From positions 558,001-622,000 of the forward strand of contig CAXXGT010000009.1 in assembly GCA_963664045.2 (NCBI GenBank): a stretch of DNA of 64,000 nucleotides, given 5' to 3'. A model generated the notes under the pieces. The model saw only the letters and a list, made by a program, of their open reading frames with translations. It was not told where the DNA came from and searched no databases. Numbering within the stretch: position 1 is the first letter of the stretch; every line of letters starts with the position of its first letter. Position numbers and translations under genes: made by a program. Shown piece after piece: positions 1 through 8,120 of the stretch. This DNA is from JAPPHA01 sp963664045 (lineage in GTDB: Bacteria; Pseudomonadota; Alphaproteobacteria; Rhodobacterales; Rhodobacteraceae).

Positions 1-775
1 GCGCAATCCACAGAATCAGGTAGGCAGTCGGGACCAGGACTATGAGCGCGGCAGGAACAGCGACCGGCAGTGATCCGGCCAGTTGCGCAACAGATGGAAA
101 AGGATCCGGAAACAGAAGGAATCCGAGCCCGAAACTGATCACTGCGGTGGCCAGAATCATGCAGACCATTGAACCACCGACCGGCGTCTCGGGATGCCGC
201 TTTAAGGATGCGGCGCCGAGGCCCCAGAAAACGCCGGAAAGGAGCGCCAGGACATCACCGACATTCAGCGGAGGGGTCGAGTCGTCGCTGCCGATGACCA
301 GGCATGCAAGACCGGCAATACCCAGGAGAATCGCTGCGACCCGGCCAGCTCCGAGTCTTTCGGACAGCCAAAGAACCCCGATTATCGTTGACCAGACCGG
401 CGTCAGGTAAAAGAGAATCGTCGCCCTGACAACGGTCGAGGCCACCAGCCCGGTGGCATAGAGGCTGAGCCCGCATCCTGTCAGACCGCCGATCAGCAGG
501 ATATTCCGGAGGTGCGGATACAGTCTGCGGCGGGCCAGAAACGCATAGGGCAGGAGCAGGATGAGTGGGCACGCGTTGAACACTGCCACGCTCCAGGCGT
601 CGGTAAGACCTCCCGACTCCAGGATTCGAAGAGGAACCCAGTAGAGGCCCCAGACACCGGCCGCAAAAAAGAGGACGACGCTCAATCCGCCATCGGACTG
701 ACGGTCAAGCCATTGGTGCACCGGACCAGTCCTGTTCAGAGAAAATCTCCCGATTGCCGCGGCAGCACTTTTCAT
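1..775 (-). CDS. EamA/DMT-family transporter (partial, runs off the left edge)
   Basis: The minus-strand frame is open from ATG at 775 to the window edge, giving 258 codons of a very hydrophobic protein. Several membrane segments alternate with short basic loops (for example the stretches starting VVLFFAAGVWG and ILLIGGLTGCG), and a repeated EamA-like pattern with LYATGLV and TPVWSTIIGVLWLSERL is visible. This is typical of drug/metabolite transporter superfamily permeases, usually about 290-300 residues with ten helices, so about 40 residues are missing. The start overlaps the upstream MBL-hydrolase gene by 71 bases; a GTG at 721 is a possible later start. It is probably the last gene of the leftward catabolic operon. 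The substrate is unknown; export of a pathway product or metabolite is an inference from position. Confidence 0.8.
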   Translation of the reverse strand, partial: MKSAAAAIGRFSLNRTGPVHQWLDRQSDGGLSVVLFFAAGVWGLYWVPLRILESGGLTDAWSVAVFNACPLILLLPYAFLARRRLYPHLRNILLIGGLTGCGLSLYATGLVASTVVRATILFYLTPVWSTIIGVLWLSERLGAGRVAAILLGIAGLACLVIGSDDSTPPLNVGDVLALLSGVFWGLGAASLKRHPETPVGGSMVCMILATAVISFGLGFLLFPDPFPSVAQLAGSLPVAVPAALIVLVPTAYLILWIA

Positions 776-1505
776 ACCACTCGACGACATCGGTAATCGT
801 ATTCCGGCCGCCGAGGTACGACGTCACCAATTCGCTCATGCGCCGCCTTCCGAATGAAGGAAAGTGTCCAGCATGAAAAACCTCCGCGTCGAGCGCGGCA
901 ATTCGCTGGAGCGTTTCCCGGTAAACGAGGGGGTCGGAATGGTAAAGATTGTCCAGGAGTTCTCCGTCATAAACGGCATCCCCCGAAAAAAGGACCTGCG
1001 CGTCACGATCCAGCAGTCCGATGCTGCCGGGAGAGTGTCCGGGCAGATGTAGTATCTGGAAGGCGCGGTCGCCCAGGTCGAGCACATCACCTTCATCCAG
1101 ATAACCCGTAAGCGGCGTCGGGGTGACCGCGAAAGTCACCGGATCAAAGGCTGGATGGACGGTCGGATCGACAATCGTGATCTGCTTCCACGCGCCGGTA
1201 TAGACCGTCGTGGCCTGTGTCGGTGCGGCATAAATCCCTGCTTCCGAACGGTGACCAAGGCGCTCGTCGAATTCGTGAAGCCCTGCGATATGATCGAAAT
1301 GCGCATGCGTCGTCACCGCGGTCAGCGGCCGGTCGGCTTCCCCGGAGATCCAGTCTTTCAGTGACTCCAGCCCCATCCCGGTATCGATGATCAGGTCGCG
1401 GTCGCGCCCGCGAACCAGCCAGATATTGCACCGCATGAAATTCGCGACCCCGGCTTCCTGGATGAGCGAGATTCCATCTGAAAACCTGTAGGTGATGAAG
1501 GGCAT
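705..1505 (-). CDS. MBL-fold metallohydrolase
   Basis: A 266-residue metallo-beta-lactamase-fold hydrolase. The metal-binding signature HxHxDH is seen at residues 67-72 (THAHFDHIAG), with further candidate ligands in LPGHSPGS, FSGDAVYDG and HAGHFPSF. The order and spacing fit a binuclear zinc hydrolase of the glyoxalase II/lactonase type. There is no signal peptide, so it should act in the cytoplasm. It lies 11 bases after the SDR gene and overlaps the transporter gene, so the three are likely co-transcribed. A lactone or thioester substrate within the catabolic operon is plausible, but the sequence does not identify it. Confidence 0.85.
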   Translation of the reverse strand: MPFITYRFSDGISLIQEAGVANFMRCNIWLVRGRDRDLIIDTGMGLESLKDWISGEADRPLTAVTTHAHFDHIAGLHEFDERLGHRSEAGIYAAPTQATTVYTGAWKQITIVDPTVHPAFDPVTFAVTPTPLTGYLDEGDVLDLGDRAFQILHLPGHSPGSIGLLDRDAQVLFSGDAVYDGELLDNLYHSDPLVYRETLQRIAALDAEVFHAGHFPSFGRRRMSELVTSYLGGRNTITDVVEWYEKCCRGNREIFSEQDWSGAPMA

Positions 1506-1516
1506 GCGTCGTACCT

Positions 1517-2284
1517 CTACCAGTTGGCTCCGGCGTTGACCTGGATGTCCTCATTCGTAAGCGTAGGGGCGGCCTCCGAACAGCAGAATGCGACCAGTGC
1601 GGCGATTTCCCCGGGTTGAACCACCCGCCCTTGTGGATTCGATTCCGTGATATTTGCCTTTGCCTGCTCGATATCGATGTCTCGATTGAGGACATGGCGC
1701 TGCAGTGCGCGTTCCATCATGGGCGTTTCGACCCAGGTCGGGCTGATCGAAACACAACTGATACCATGGGGAGCACCCTCCTTGCTGACGGCCCTGCTCA
1801 GGCCAACGAGGCCGGCCTTCGAGGCACAGTAGCCTGCGTAGCCACTTGCGCCGGTCGATGCCGCCGTGGATGCGATATTGATGATGCGGCCCCAGCCGGA
1901 CTGAATCATGCCGGGAAATACCGCGCGGATCATTCTGTATGGTCCGCTCAGGTTGACATCGATCTGTTCAAACCAGTTCGCGCTGTCTCCTTCGCTCAGG
2001 AATGTCTCCTTGTAGATCCCCGCGGAATTCACGAGGATTTGAGGCGTTCCAAGACGTTCGGTCACGATCCTGACGAAGCGGTCGATCGAGTCGCCGCAGC
2101 CGACATCGAGATGTTCCACGAGTGCAGTATCTTCAATGTCATGACCTTGCTGTTCAAGGGGCTGGCCGCCAGTTATCCGCCTCGAGCCAACAGCGACCCG
2201 GTGACCGGATTTCGCCAGCAGGTTCGCGACCGCCAACCCGATCCCGGACATCCCGCCGGTGACAATTGCAATACGTGTGTTCAT
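1517..2284 (-). CDS. SDR-family NAD(P)-dependent oxidoreductase
   Basis: A 255-residue short-chain dehydrogenase. The nucleotide-binding motif TGGMSGIG is at residues 9-16, NSAG follows the central strand, and the catalytic set is Ser139, Tyr152 and Lys156 (YCASK). The C-terminus ends in a DIQVNAGANW pattern, close to 3-hydroxybutyrate-dehydrogenase-like or FabG-like enzymes. The start is the ATG at 2284, next to the Rossmann strand; the frame extends 21 codons further upstream but that part is unlike the family. It would oxidise or reduce a hydroxy/keto substrate of the operon's pathway; the substrate cannot be told. Confidence 0.88.
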   Translation of the reverse strand: MNTRIAIVTGGMSGIGLAVANLLAKSGHRVAVGSRRITGGQPLEQQGHDIEDTALVEHLDVGCGDSIDRFVRIVTERLGTPQILVNSAGIYKETFLSEGDSANWFEQIDVNLSGPYRMIRAVFPGMIQSGWGRIINIASTAASTGASGYAGYCASKAGLVGLSRAVSKEGAPHGISCVSISPTWVETPMMERALQRHVLNRDIDIEQAKANITESNPQGRVVQPGEIAALVAFCCSEAAPTLTNEDIQVNAGANW

Positions 2285-2659
2285 GTTGATCTCGACTCCG
2301 AGCGACAATAGGGCCGGAAACCCGGCGACACATCTTCCGACAAACAAGAGGAGTCGACCTTTGCCCAGTCCGAGTCCATCCCGTCAATACCTTCATTGAG
2401 GACGCTGGGTCGATCGCCGAACGGAGCGTGCGGAAGTCGATGATGACCGAGGAGCGCCCGGCACGTTGTCATGGCTGCCGCTCCAATCCGATTGCCGGTG
2501 TGCATTCCTGTCGCCATTACGGATACTCGGTCTGGAATGCCTCGGGGCGGGAAGGGGGTGAAGGGGTCACACTTGGCAACATCAGGATCGAATCGATTCT
2601 GAGTCGGGCAGTTTCGCGTGAGCCTGGCGGATATTCCTGACATTCCGGTAGTCAGCCCA
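2285..2659. other. Non-coding or decayed stretch between SDR gene and SDR remnant
   Basis: About 375 bases without a convincing gene on either strand. Small open frames exist (for example 2428-2640 on the plus strand) but have no recognisable motif and lack family-like composition. It interrupts an otherwise tightly packed leftward operon, so part of it may be remnant of a lost gene. Confidence 0.5.
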
Positions 2660-2905
2660 ATGGTTGCAGCATATGCGGTAACAGGCTGCGTGAGCGGCGT
2701 CGGATCGGAACTCGCGTGACTCCTGAAAGCCCGAGGCGACGAGGTCATCGGCATCGACATCCGGGACCCCGGGAAAACGTCGACGAGTTCACTTTCCTGA
2801 ACCTGAACGATGAAGCGCCGACCGGGCCTTTGCTCGATTCAGCAGTGCGCCCTGTCTCGGTCCCATTGTGTCGGTGGCCGCATCGAACGCGGCGTGATCG
2901 TCATT
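2660..2905 (+). pseudogene. Remnant of a short-chain dehydrogenase (N-terminal part)
   Basis: Reading from ATG at 2660 gives a Rossmann start with AVTGCVSGVGSELA, then a TGA at 2717-2719, then LLKARGDEVIGIDIRD in the same frame. This matches the beginning of an SDR of the 3-alpha-hydroxysteroid dehydrogenase/carbonyl reductase type, in which TGxxSGIG is followed by a strand ending in GxDIRD. After about residue 40 further stops appear and the similarity dissolves. The remnant is opposite in strand to the surrounding operon. The call rests on these two motifs only; the right boundary is approximate. Confidence 0.55.
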
Positions 2906-4012
2906 TCACCCGAGAATTCGCAAGCTTCGATCGAAACCGGTCAGTGATCGGGAACCTTGTCCGGTGATCAGGACGTCATCTTCTATCCGGACGCCAATGT
3001 CGTCTGCACGATACAGCCCAGGCTCGATCGTGATGACCGCACCGGGAACCAGGAGTTGATCGTTGCCGATCATCACCTGTGGGGGTTCATGACCGTCAAG
3101 CCCAAGGCCGTGACCGGTCTTGTGAACAATCAAATCCTCGAAAGGTGATTCACGCAAGACCGCGGTCACTTCGAAGTCAAGATCGTGGCAGGTCATCAGA
3201 GGACTTGCGATGGCGCGACCCCTTTCGTTCGCTGACAGGACGGTCTCGTAGATCGCCCCGTGTTCGTCGGTCGCGTGACCGACGAAAAAAGTGCGGGTGA
3301 TGTCTGCATTGTAGCCGCCCGCCCGTGCGCCGAAGTCGATGAGCAGGACATCCCCCGGCCTGAGCTCGGTCGAGCCAGGAATGCCGTGGGGATTTGCCGC
3401 ATTGCCGCCGGCAAGCGCTATCGGCTCGAACGCGAATCCTTCAGCGCCATGGGAGAGCATCCGGCTTTTCAACCTGGCCTGGACCTGCCTTTCCGTGACG
3501 CCGGCACGAACGACTTCGAGTGTTTCTTCCAAGGCCAGTTCGCTGATCGATATCGCCTGCTCGATCGCGACGATTTCGTTGTCGTCCTTGGCGATGCGCA
3601 GTTGTGCGAGGAAGGCATCCGCGTTGACGATTGCTTCCGCCCTCATGTGGCGGCAGAGCGCGTCGTATTCGAACATGCGCATGCGGCCGCCCTCTACCCC
3701 CACCAAAACTTCGCCGAGAGCAGCACCGGCGGCAGCAAATGCGTCTTCGAATCCGTCGCTGTCCTGCCAGTAAAATGTTTCAGCCTCCTGAAAGCTGCGG
3801 GACCATTTCAGGACTTCGAGCGCAGGCATGATGGCGGCAATCTCACCAGTCCTGGAAATGAAGAGAATGGTCGGCCTTTCCATGAGGTGGAAATGCAGCC
3901 CCGTCAGGTAGAAGAAGTTGGGGCCGGGCACGATCGCCAGGACGTCCACGCCTGCCTCGGCGATCAGGTCAGCGGCCCTCTGGCGTCGGGCAGCATGGAA
4001 ATCCTGCGTCAT
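2906..4012 (-). CDS. M24-family metallopeptidase (Xaa-Pro dipeptidase-like)
   Basis: A 368-residue pita-bread-fold protein. An N-terminal creatinase-like domain (about residues 1-135) precedes the M24 catalytic domain. All five expected metal ligands are visible: Asp226 and Asp237 (DFGARAGGYNADITRTF), His301 (HKTGHGLGLDGHEP), Glu330 (TIEPGLY) and Glu344 (RIEDD). It is therefore predicted to be an active dinuclear aminopeptidase/prolidase or a related C-N hydrolase such as creatinase-like enzymes. It starts 7 bases after the GntR regulator gene on the same strand. In a hydantoinase island it might cleave an amide or dipeptide intermediate; this is inference. Confidence 0.88.
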   Translation of the reverse strand: MTQDFHAARRQRAADLIAEAGVDVLAIVPGPNFFYLTGLHFHLMERPTILFISRTGEIAAIMPALEVLKWSRSFQEAETFYWQDSDGFEDAFAAAGAALGEVLVGVEGGRMRMFEYDALCRHMRAEAIVNADAFLAQLRIAKDDNEIVAIEQAISISELALEETLEVVRAGVTERQVQARLKSRMLSHGAEGFAFEPIALAGGNAANPHGIPGSTELRPGDVLLIDFGARAGGYNADITRTFFVGHATDEHGAIYETVLSANERGRAIASPLMTCHDLDFEVTAVLRESPFEDLIVHKTGHGLGLDGHEPPQVMIGNDQLLVPGAVITIEPGLYRADDIGVRIEDDVLITGQGSRSLTGFDRSLRILG

Positions 4013-4019
4013 GTTATCT

Positions 4020-4853
4020 CTATCCTTCTGCCTGAAACGGCGGTTCGGTGGCCCGGTCCGGCGATGACCGCGTCACGCCACGCCGGAACCCGCTCCGATT
4101 CGACACGTGCGGTCTCGCGACACGGGATGAAGTCATTTCCATGTCTTGACCGACACGTGGCGCGAGCGACCGCATGATGATCGCGATGTCAGCCTGGATC
4201 ATTTCCGAAACACGTCGATCGCTGTGGTCAGGATCTCCGTCCAGAATGGCGTAGGAGAGTTCGGCCATCTGTTCGACCGACTGATGCAGTTCGTCGGGCG
4301 CGGCGTTCCTGAAGTAATGCAGGACGTACATCCTGACGCCGGCATCGAGGATCTGGTCGATGAACCGTTCCAGAAAAATGTTGCCGGACAATGCGGCCAG
4401 GTGTCGCAGAAAGGTATGGTCGGCCTTCAGGATGCTCTCCGTGTCGCCTGCCTGAACGGCGGCCCGGGAGCGGTCGATATGGGAAAATAGCAAATCGCCG
4501 TCGGCGCGTCCGTTCATGGCGGCGGTGCGTGCGACAGACCGTGACAGGATCAGGAGCGTATCGTGGTAGTCACCGGCGTTGTCCATCAACATCGGGGCAA
4601 CGATCGTGGTCCGATTGGGAAGGAACTTGACCAGTCCCTCCCCGGACAAAAGGAGCAGCGCTTCCCGAATTGGGGTGCGCGAGACCTCGAACCGCTCGGC
4701 AAGCGCAACCTCATCCAGGGCGGAACCGGGCTCTATCCTTAACCACAGGATGTCCTCACGGAGCGACTCGTGAACCTGCAAGGCCCCACGCCTGCTTTTC
4801 GAAGCCGACGATTCGGTTGTCGCTAGCCGGGTTCGCGCCAAGTCCTTCTCCAA
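4020..4853 (-). CDS. GntR-family transcriptional regulator (FadR/FCD type)
   Basis: A 277-residue regulator with an N-terminal winged helix (about residues 25-95, containing LDEVALAERFEVSRTPIREAL, the classic GntR recognition helix) and a C-terminal all-helical FCD ligand domain. The likely metal or ligand-binding histidines sit in the DHTFLRHLAALSGN and ELHQSVEQM helices. The last 35 or so residues are polar and probably disordered. It is divergently transcribed from the binding-protein/hyu/ABC operon and heads the leftward operon, so it most likely controls both by binding the AT-rich repeats in the intergenic region. Confidence 0.9.
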   Translation of the reverse strand: MEKDLARTRLATTESSASKSRRGALQVHESLREDILWLRIEPGSALDEVALAERFEVSRTPIREALLLLSGEGLVKFLPNRTTIVAPMLMDNAGDYHDTLLILSRSVARTAAMNGRADGDLLFSHIDRSRAAVQAGDTESILKADHTFLRHLAALSGNIFLERFIDQILDAGVRMYVLHYFRNAAPDELHQSVEQMAELSYAILDGDPDHSDRRVSEMIQADIAIIMRSLAPRVGQDMEMTSSRVARPHVSNRSGFRRGVTRSSPDRATEPPFQAEG

Positions 4854-4881
4854 TCCGTTTGTGCGGGAACAGAATTCGCAC

Positions 4882-4926
4882 TTGCATCGAATGGTGCTGA
4901 TTGCATAATGTTTGCATAATTATAGT
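4882..4926 (+). promoter_or_regulatory. Divergent promoter/operator region with TTGCATAAT repeats
   Basis: Between the GntR gene and the binding-protein gene lie two identical copies of TTGCATAAT at 4901-4909 and 4912-4920, exactly 11 bases apart (one helical turn), plus a related TTGCAT at 4882-4887. This AT-rich block stands out in GC-rich DNA. A possible promoter is TTGCAT at 4882 with CATAAT at 4904 (16-base spacer). The direct repeats are candidate sites for the divergent GntR regulator. No experiment supports this; it is read from position and repetition. Confidence 0.5.
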
Positions 4927-4966
4927 TGGCCAATTGGGTCACTTCAAGCCAAAGGGGGAACGGCGA

Positions 4967-5971
4967 ATGGTACATTCACGATACAAGCACGTGCTGGCCA
5001 CGGGATTCGGCCTGGCTCTTGCCTTCGGACTGTCCTCGGCTGTCCATGCACAGTCAGCGAAGATCGCCTTTTTTGCGGCAAGCTCCCAAAACGGGTTCAA
5101 TCAGGCGACTTACGAGGGCGTCGAGGAAAAGGCCGCCGAACTGGGATACGAGACAGCAATCTTTGATGGAAAATTCGATGCGGCTCACCAGTACAGCCAG
5201 ATCGAGGATGTCCTGGTCAGTGGCAACTACGAAGGATTCATCATCTTTCCCAACGACACGGTCGGAATTGCCGGTGCATTCGAACAGGTCATCGCGGCCG
5301 GGATTCCTGTTGCAACCGTGCTGTTTCCGGTGGGACCCGACCTGACGACCCTCGAGCCGCAGGTCGAGGGAATCACCACGACGGTTGCGTCGCCGCCGGT
5401 CGACGGTGCCACGTTTCAGGCCCGGTCTGTCGTTGAACATTGCGCGGGGAAAGATCCGTGCAACGTTGTCATCATCATCGGAGCGAAGATCTTTCCGTTC
5501 GACAATCTGCGGTTGGAGACATTTCAGGCCGTGCTCGCAGAGCATGGCAATATCAAGGTTCTGGCTGTCGGAGAAGGATGGTACTCGCCGGAGACGTCCC
5601 TGACGGCGATGACCGACATCCTGCAGGCAAACTCGGATGTTCATGTCGTCCTGTCAAATGCCGACCAGCATCTGGCAGGTGCGGAGATCGCGCTCGAGGC
5701 TGCCGGTTACAACGTGCCTGATCTTTACATGTCCGGCGGTGGTGCAGCCGCCATCGCGATCGATGCGATCCGGGAAGGACGATGGGATGCGACGCTTGCG
5801 TATTTTCCGAGAACGATGGGCGCGATGGCGATGGAGCAAATCGCCAATGCGATCGAGGGAAAGCCGGTCACAGCGGTCATCAACATGGATGAAGCGGGTC
5901 CGGTCCAGGCCATGATCGACAAGGCCGTGCTCGACGCCAATCCGGATTTCAAGGGCGAGTGGGAACAGTAG
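4967..5971 (+). CDS. Sugar-type ABC transporter periplasmic substrate-binding protein
   Basis: A 334-residue exported binding protein. A signal peptide is clear (basic MVHSRYKH, hydrophobic core, cleavage after SSAVHA). The mature part begins AKIAFFAASSQNGFNQATYEG, the first strand of the periplasmic-binding type 1 (ribose/rhizopine-like) fold, and includes the typical hinge patterns GFIIFPNDT and VLSNADQHLAGAEIALEAAG. The start at 4967 was chosen because an AAGGGGGA ribosome site sits just upstream and it begins the signal peptide; the open frame runs 22 codons further up. It is the first gene of the rightward operon and pairs with the ATPase and permease at 9.8-12.3 kb. Confidence 0.9.
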   Translation: MVHSRYKHVLATGFGLALAFGLSSAVHAQSAKIAFFAASSQNGFNQATYEGVEEKAAELGYETAIFDGKFDAAHQYSQIEDVLVSGNYEGFIIFPNDTVGIAGAFEQVIAAGIPVATVLFPVGPDLTTLEPQVEGITTTVASPPVDGATFQARSVVEHCAGKDPCNVVIIIGAKIFPFDNLRLETFQAVLAEHGNIKVLAVGEGWYSPETSLTAMTDILQANSDVHVVLSNADQHLAGAEIALEAAGYNVPDLYMSGGGAAAIAIDAIREGRWDATLAYFPRTMGAMAMEQIANAIEGKPVTAVINMDEAGPVQAMIDKAVLDANPDFKGEWEQ

Positions 5972-6009
5972 AGTACCCTGATCGACACAACGATGATCCG
6001 ACTTTTTCC

Positions 6010-6048
6010 GGCCCGGCCGTGCCCATGACGCATGGCCGGGCCTCTTTT
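6010..6048 (+). terminator. Intrinsic terminator/attenuator after the binding-protein gene
   Basis: A perfect 9-base inverted repeat, GGCCCGGCC at 6010-6018 and GGCCGGGCC at 6034-6042, with a 15-base loop, is followed by TCTTTT. It lies between the binding-protein gene and hyuA. This is the usual arrangement that makes the abundant binding protein in excess over the downstream enzymes and transporter. Confidence 0.8.
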
Positions 6049-6061
6049 GCAGGGAGGCACG

Positions 6062-8120
6062 ATGGGTGCGCGCTACCGCGTTGCTGCCGACATTGGCGGC
6101 ACATTCACGGACATCGTAAGGCAGGACAGCTTCACGGGCGAATGCAGCGCCTTCAAGGTGCTGTCGACACCGGAAAACCCCGCGCTCGCCGTCCTCGAAG
6201 GTATCGGTACGGCGATTCCCGATGATTCGGAAATCGATCTTTTCGTCCACGGAACAACCGTCGGGCTGAACGCTCTCCTCACCCGCCAGGGTGCGAAGGT
6301 GGCGTTGCTGACGACGAGGAATTTCCGGGACGTCTACACGATCCAGGGGAACGACAGGGGCGAGATATTCTCGATCCGCTGGAACAAGCCGGCGCCGCTT
6401 GTTTCGCTGGAACAAGCCGGCGCCGCTTGTTTCGCTTGAACACACCTACACCGCACGGGAGCGCATCGCGGCGACCGGCGAGGTCGTTGAACCCCTCCGC
6501 GTGTCCGATCTCGATCGCCTGGTCGAAGCAGCGCGAGAAAACCGTTACGAGGCGATCGCCATTGCGTTCCTGTTTTCATTCAGGAACCCGGAACACGAAC
6601 GTGCAGCCGCTCGATACATTTCCGAACGGCTTCCAGGCGTCGCGGTCGCCATGTCGCACCAGGTTTCTCCGGAATGGCGGGAATTCGACCGCATGTCGAC
6701 AACCGTGATGGACAGTTATCTCGCCCCCGTGGTGCGCGGTTACCTTGCGACGCTGGTCAGCAAACTCGAACACCGGTTGCCGGCCGGACGATCCCTGTAT
6801 GTCATGGAGTCGAATGGTGGCGTGATGACCGCGGGGACGGCGAGCGAGTCGCCGTTGCAAACATTGCTTTCCGGACCGGTCGGAGGGGCAATCGGCGGTC
6901 AGGCGCTTTCGGCTGCGATCGGCCGCGACAACCTGATTTGCATCGACATGGGCGGAACGTCCTTCGATGCCAGCCTGATCATCGACGGACAACCGTCGAG
7001 GTCGAACGAGACGAGGCTCGAGGGCCTCCCGGTCCAGATGTCGGTCGTGGACATCCACGTCATCGGTGCAGGCGGCGGATCAATAGCCTGGCAGGAAGCC
7101 GGGGCGGTTCGCGTCGGTCCCGGGTCCGCGGGGGCCAAACCGGGTCCGGCATGTTATGGGCTGGGGGGCATCGAAGCGACCGTGTCGGATGCCAATCTCG
7201 TACTTGGCCGGCTCGACGACGCCAACTTTTCCGCGGGAACGATGAAACTTGATCGGGCAGCTTCTGCTGCAGCGCTCGACCGGCTCGGGTCCGGTTTCGG
7301 CCTGTCGGCCGAGGCGATGGCGGAGGGTGTCGTCGACATCATCAATGCCAAGATGGCGGATGCAATCCGCACGATTACGGTGCAGCGCGGTATCGACCCG
7401 CGTGATTTTTCCCTTGTGGCCTATGGTGGCGCGGGCCCGGCACAGGCGGCGGCACTGGCGGATGAACTGGGAATCGGCGAGGTCATCATTCCCGTCCACC
7501 CCGGTGCGTTTTCGGCATGGGGCATGTTGCAAACCGACGTCCGTCACGACTTCAAGGAAACACTCTACGGATTCTGGGATCAGACCCACCGGGAGACGCT
7601 GGAACATGCCTGTCGCGCGCTGGAGGAGGAAGGGCGTTCGTTCCTGGAGAGGGAGGGAATCGGCGATGATGACATCTCCTTCGAAAGAGGAATCGACTTC
7701 CGCTACTTCGGACAGGAATACGTCCTGACAATCCCGGTCCCCCGCGGGTTCATCGACATGAATGCCGTTCGCCGGTCTTTCGATGTCGCCTATGAACGGC
7801 AATATGGCCACTCGAGCCCGGAGAACCGTGTTGAAATGGCCAATATACGCGTTGCCGCCCTTGGCCGGCTGCCTCGACCTTCGAGTGCACCACCGGCGCC
7901 GACGGAAGCCCGCCAACCCGGGAAACGGGATGTCAGGTTCCAGGGCAGGGTTCAAACGACCGGAATTCTCGACAGGAATTCGCTCGGCCCCGGCAAGATT
8001 GTCCGGGGGCCGGCAATCATCGAGGAGGACACGGCGACAACGCTTGTTCCCCCCGATTGGCAAGTGACGGTGATCGCGGGCGGGCACTTGTCGCTGAGAC
8101 GCATGGGGGATCCGGGATGA
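6062..8120 (+). pseudogene. hyuA: Hydantoinase/oxoprolinase A subunit, frameshifted by a 28-bp tandem duplication
   Basis: The N-terminal frame (6062-6439) starts MGARYRVAADIGGTFTDIV, the phosphate-binding loop of the hydantoinase A/oxoprolinase family, and stops at 6437-6439. The rest (about 6399-8120) continues in another frame with GGTSFDASLI, GAGGGSIAW and YGGAGPAQAAALADELGI, all family hallmarks. The break coincides with two perfect 28-base copies at 6379-6406 and 6407-6434; removing one copy restores a single reading frame of about 676 residues, the normal family length. The family hydrolyses cyclic amides (hydantoins, 5-oxoproline) with ATP, together with subunit B. The ribosome site is AGGGAGG before 6062. 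As written the gene is broken, unless a slippage event or a sequence error is involved. Confidence 0.88.
6379..6434 (+). repeat. 28-bp perfect tandem duplication inside hyuA
   Basis: Two head-to-tail identical copies, 6379-6406 and 6407-6434, each beginning CTGGAACAAGCC and ending TTGTTTCG. The unit is not a multiple of three and shifts the hyuA frame. A degenerate third start (CTTGAAC) follows directly. Confidence 0.97.

Noticed and set aside
3260..4177. A 305-codon plus-strand frame over the M24 peptidase gene
   Set aside because: It is antisense to a gene with all five metal ligands and shows no family motif of its own.
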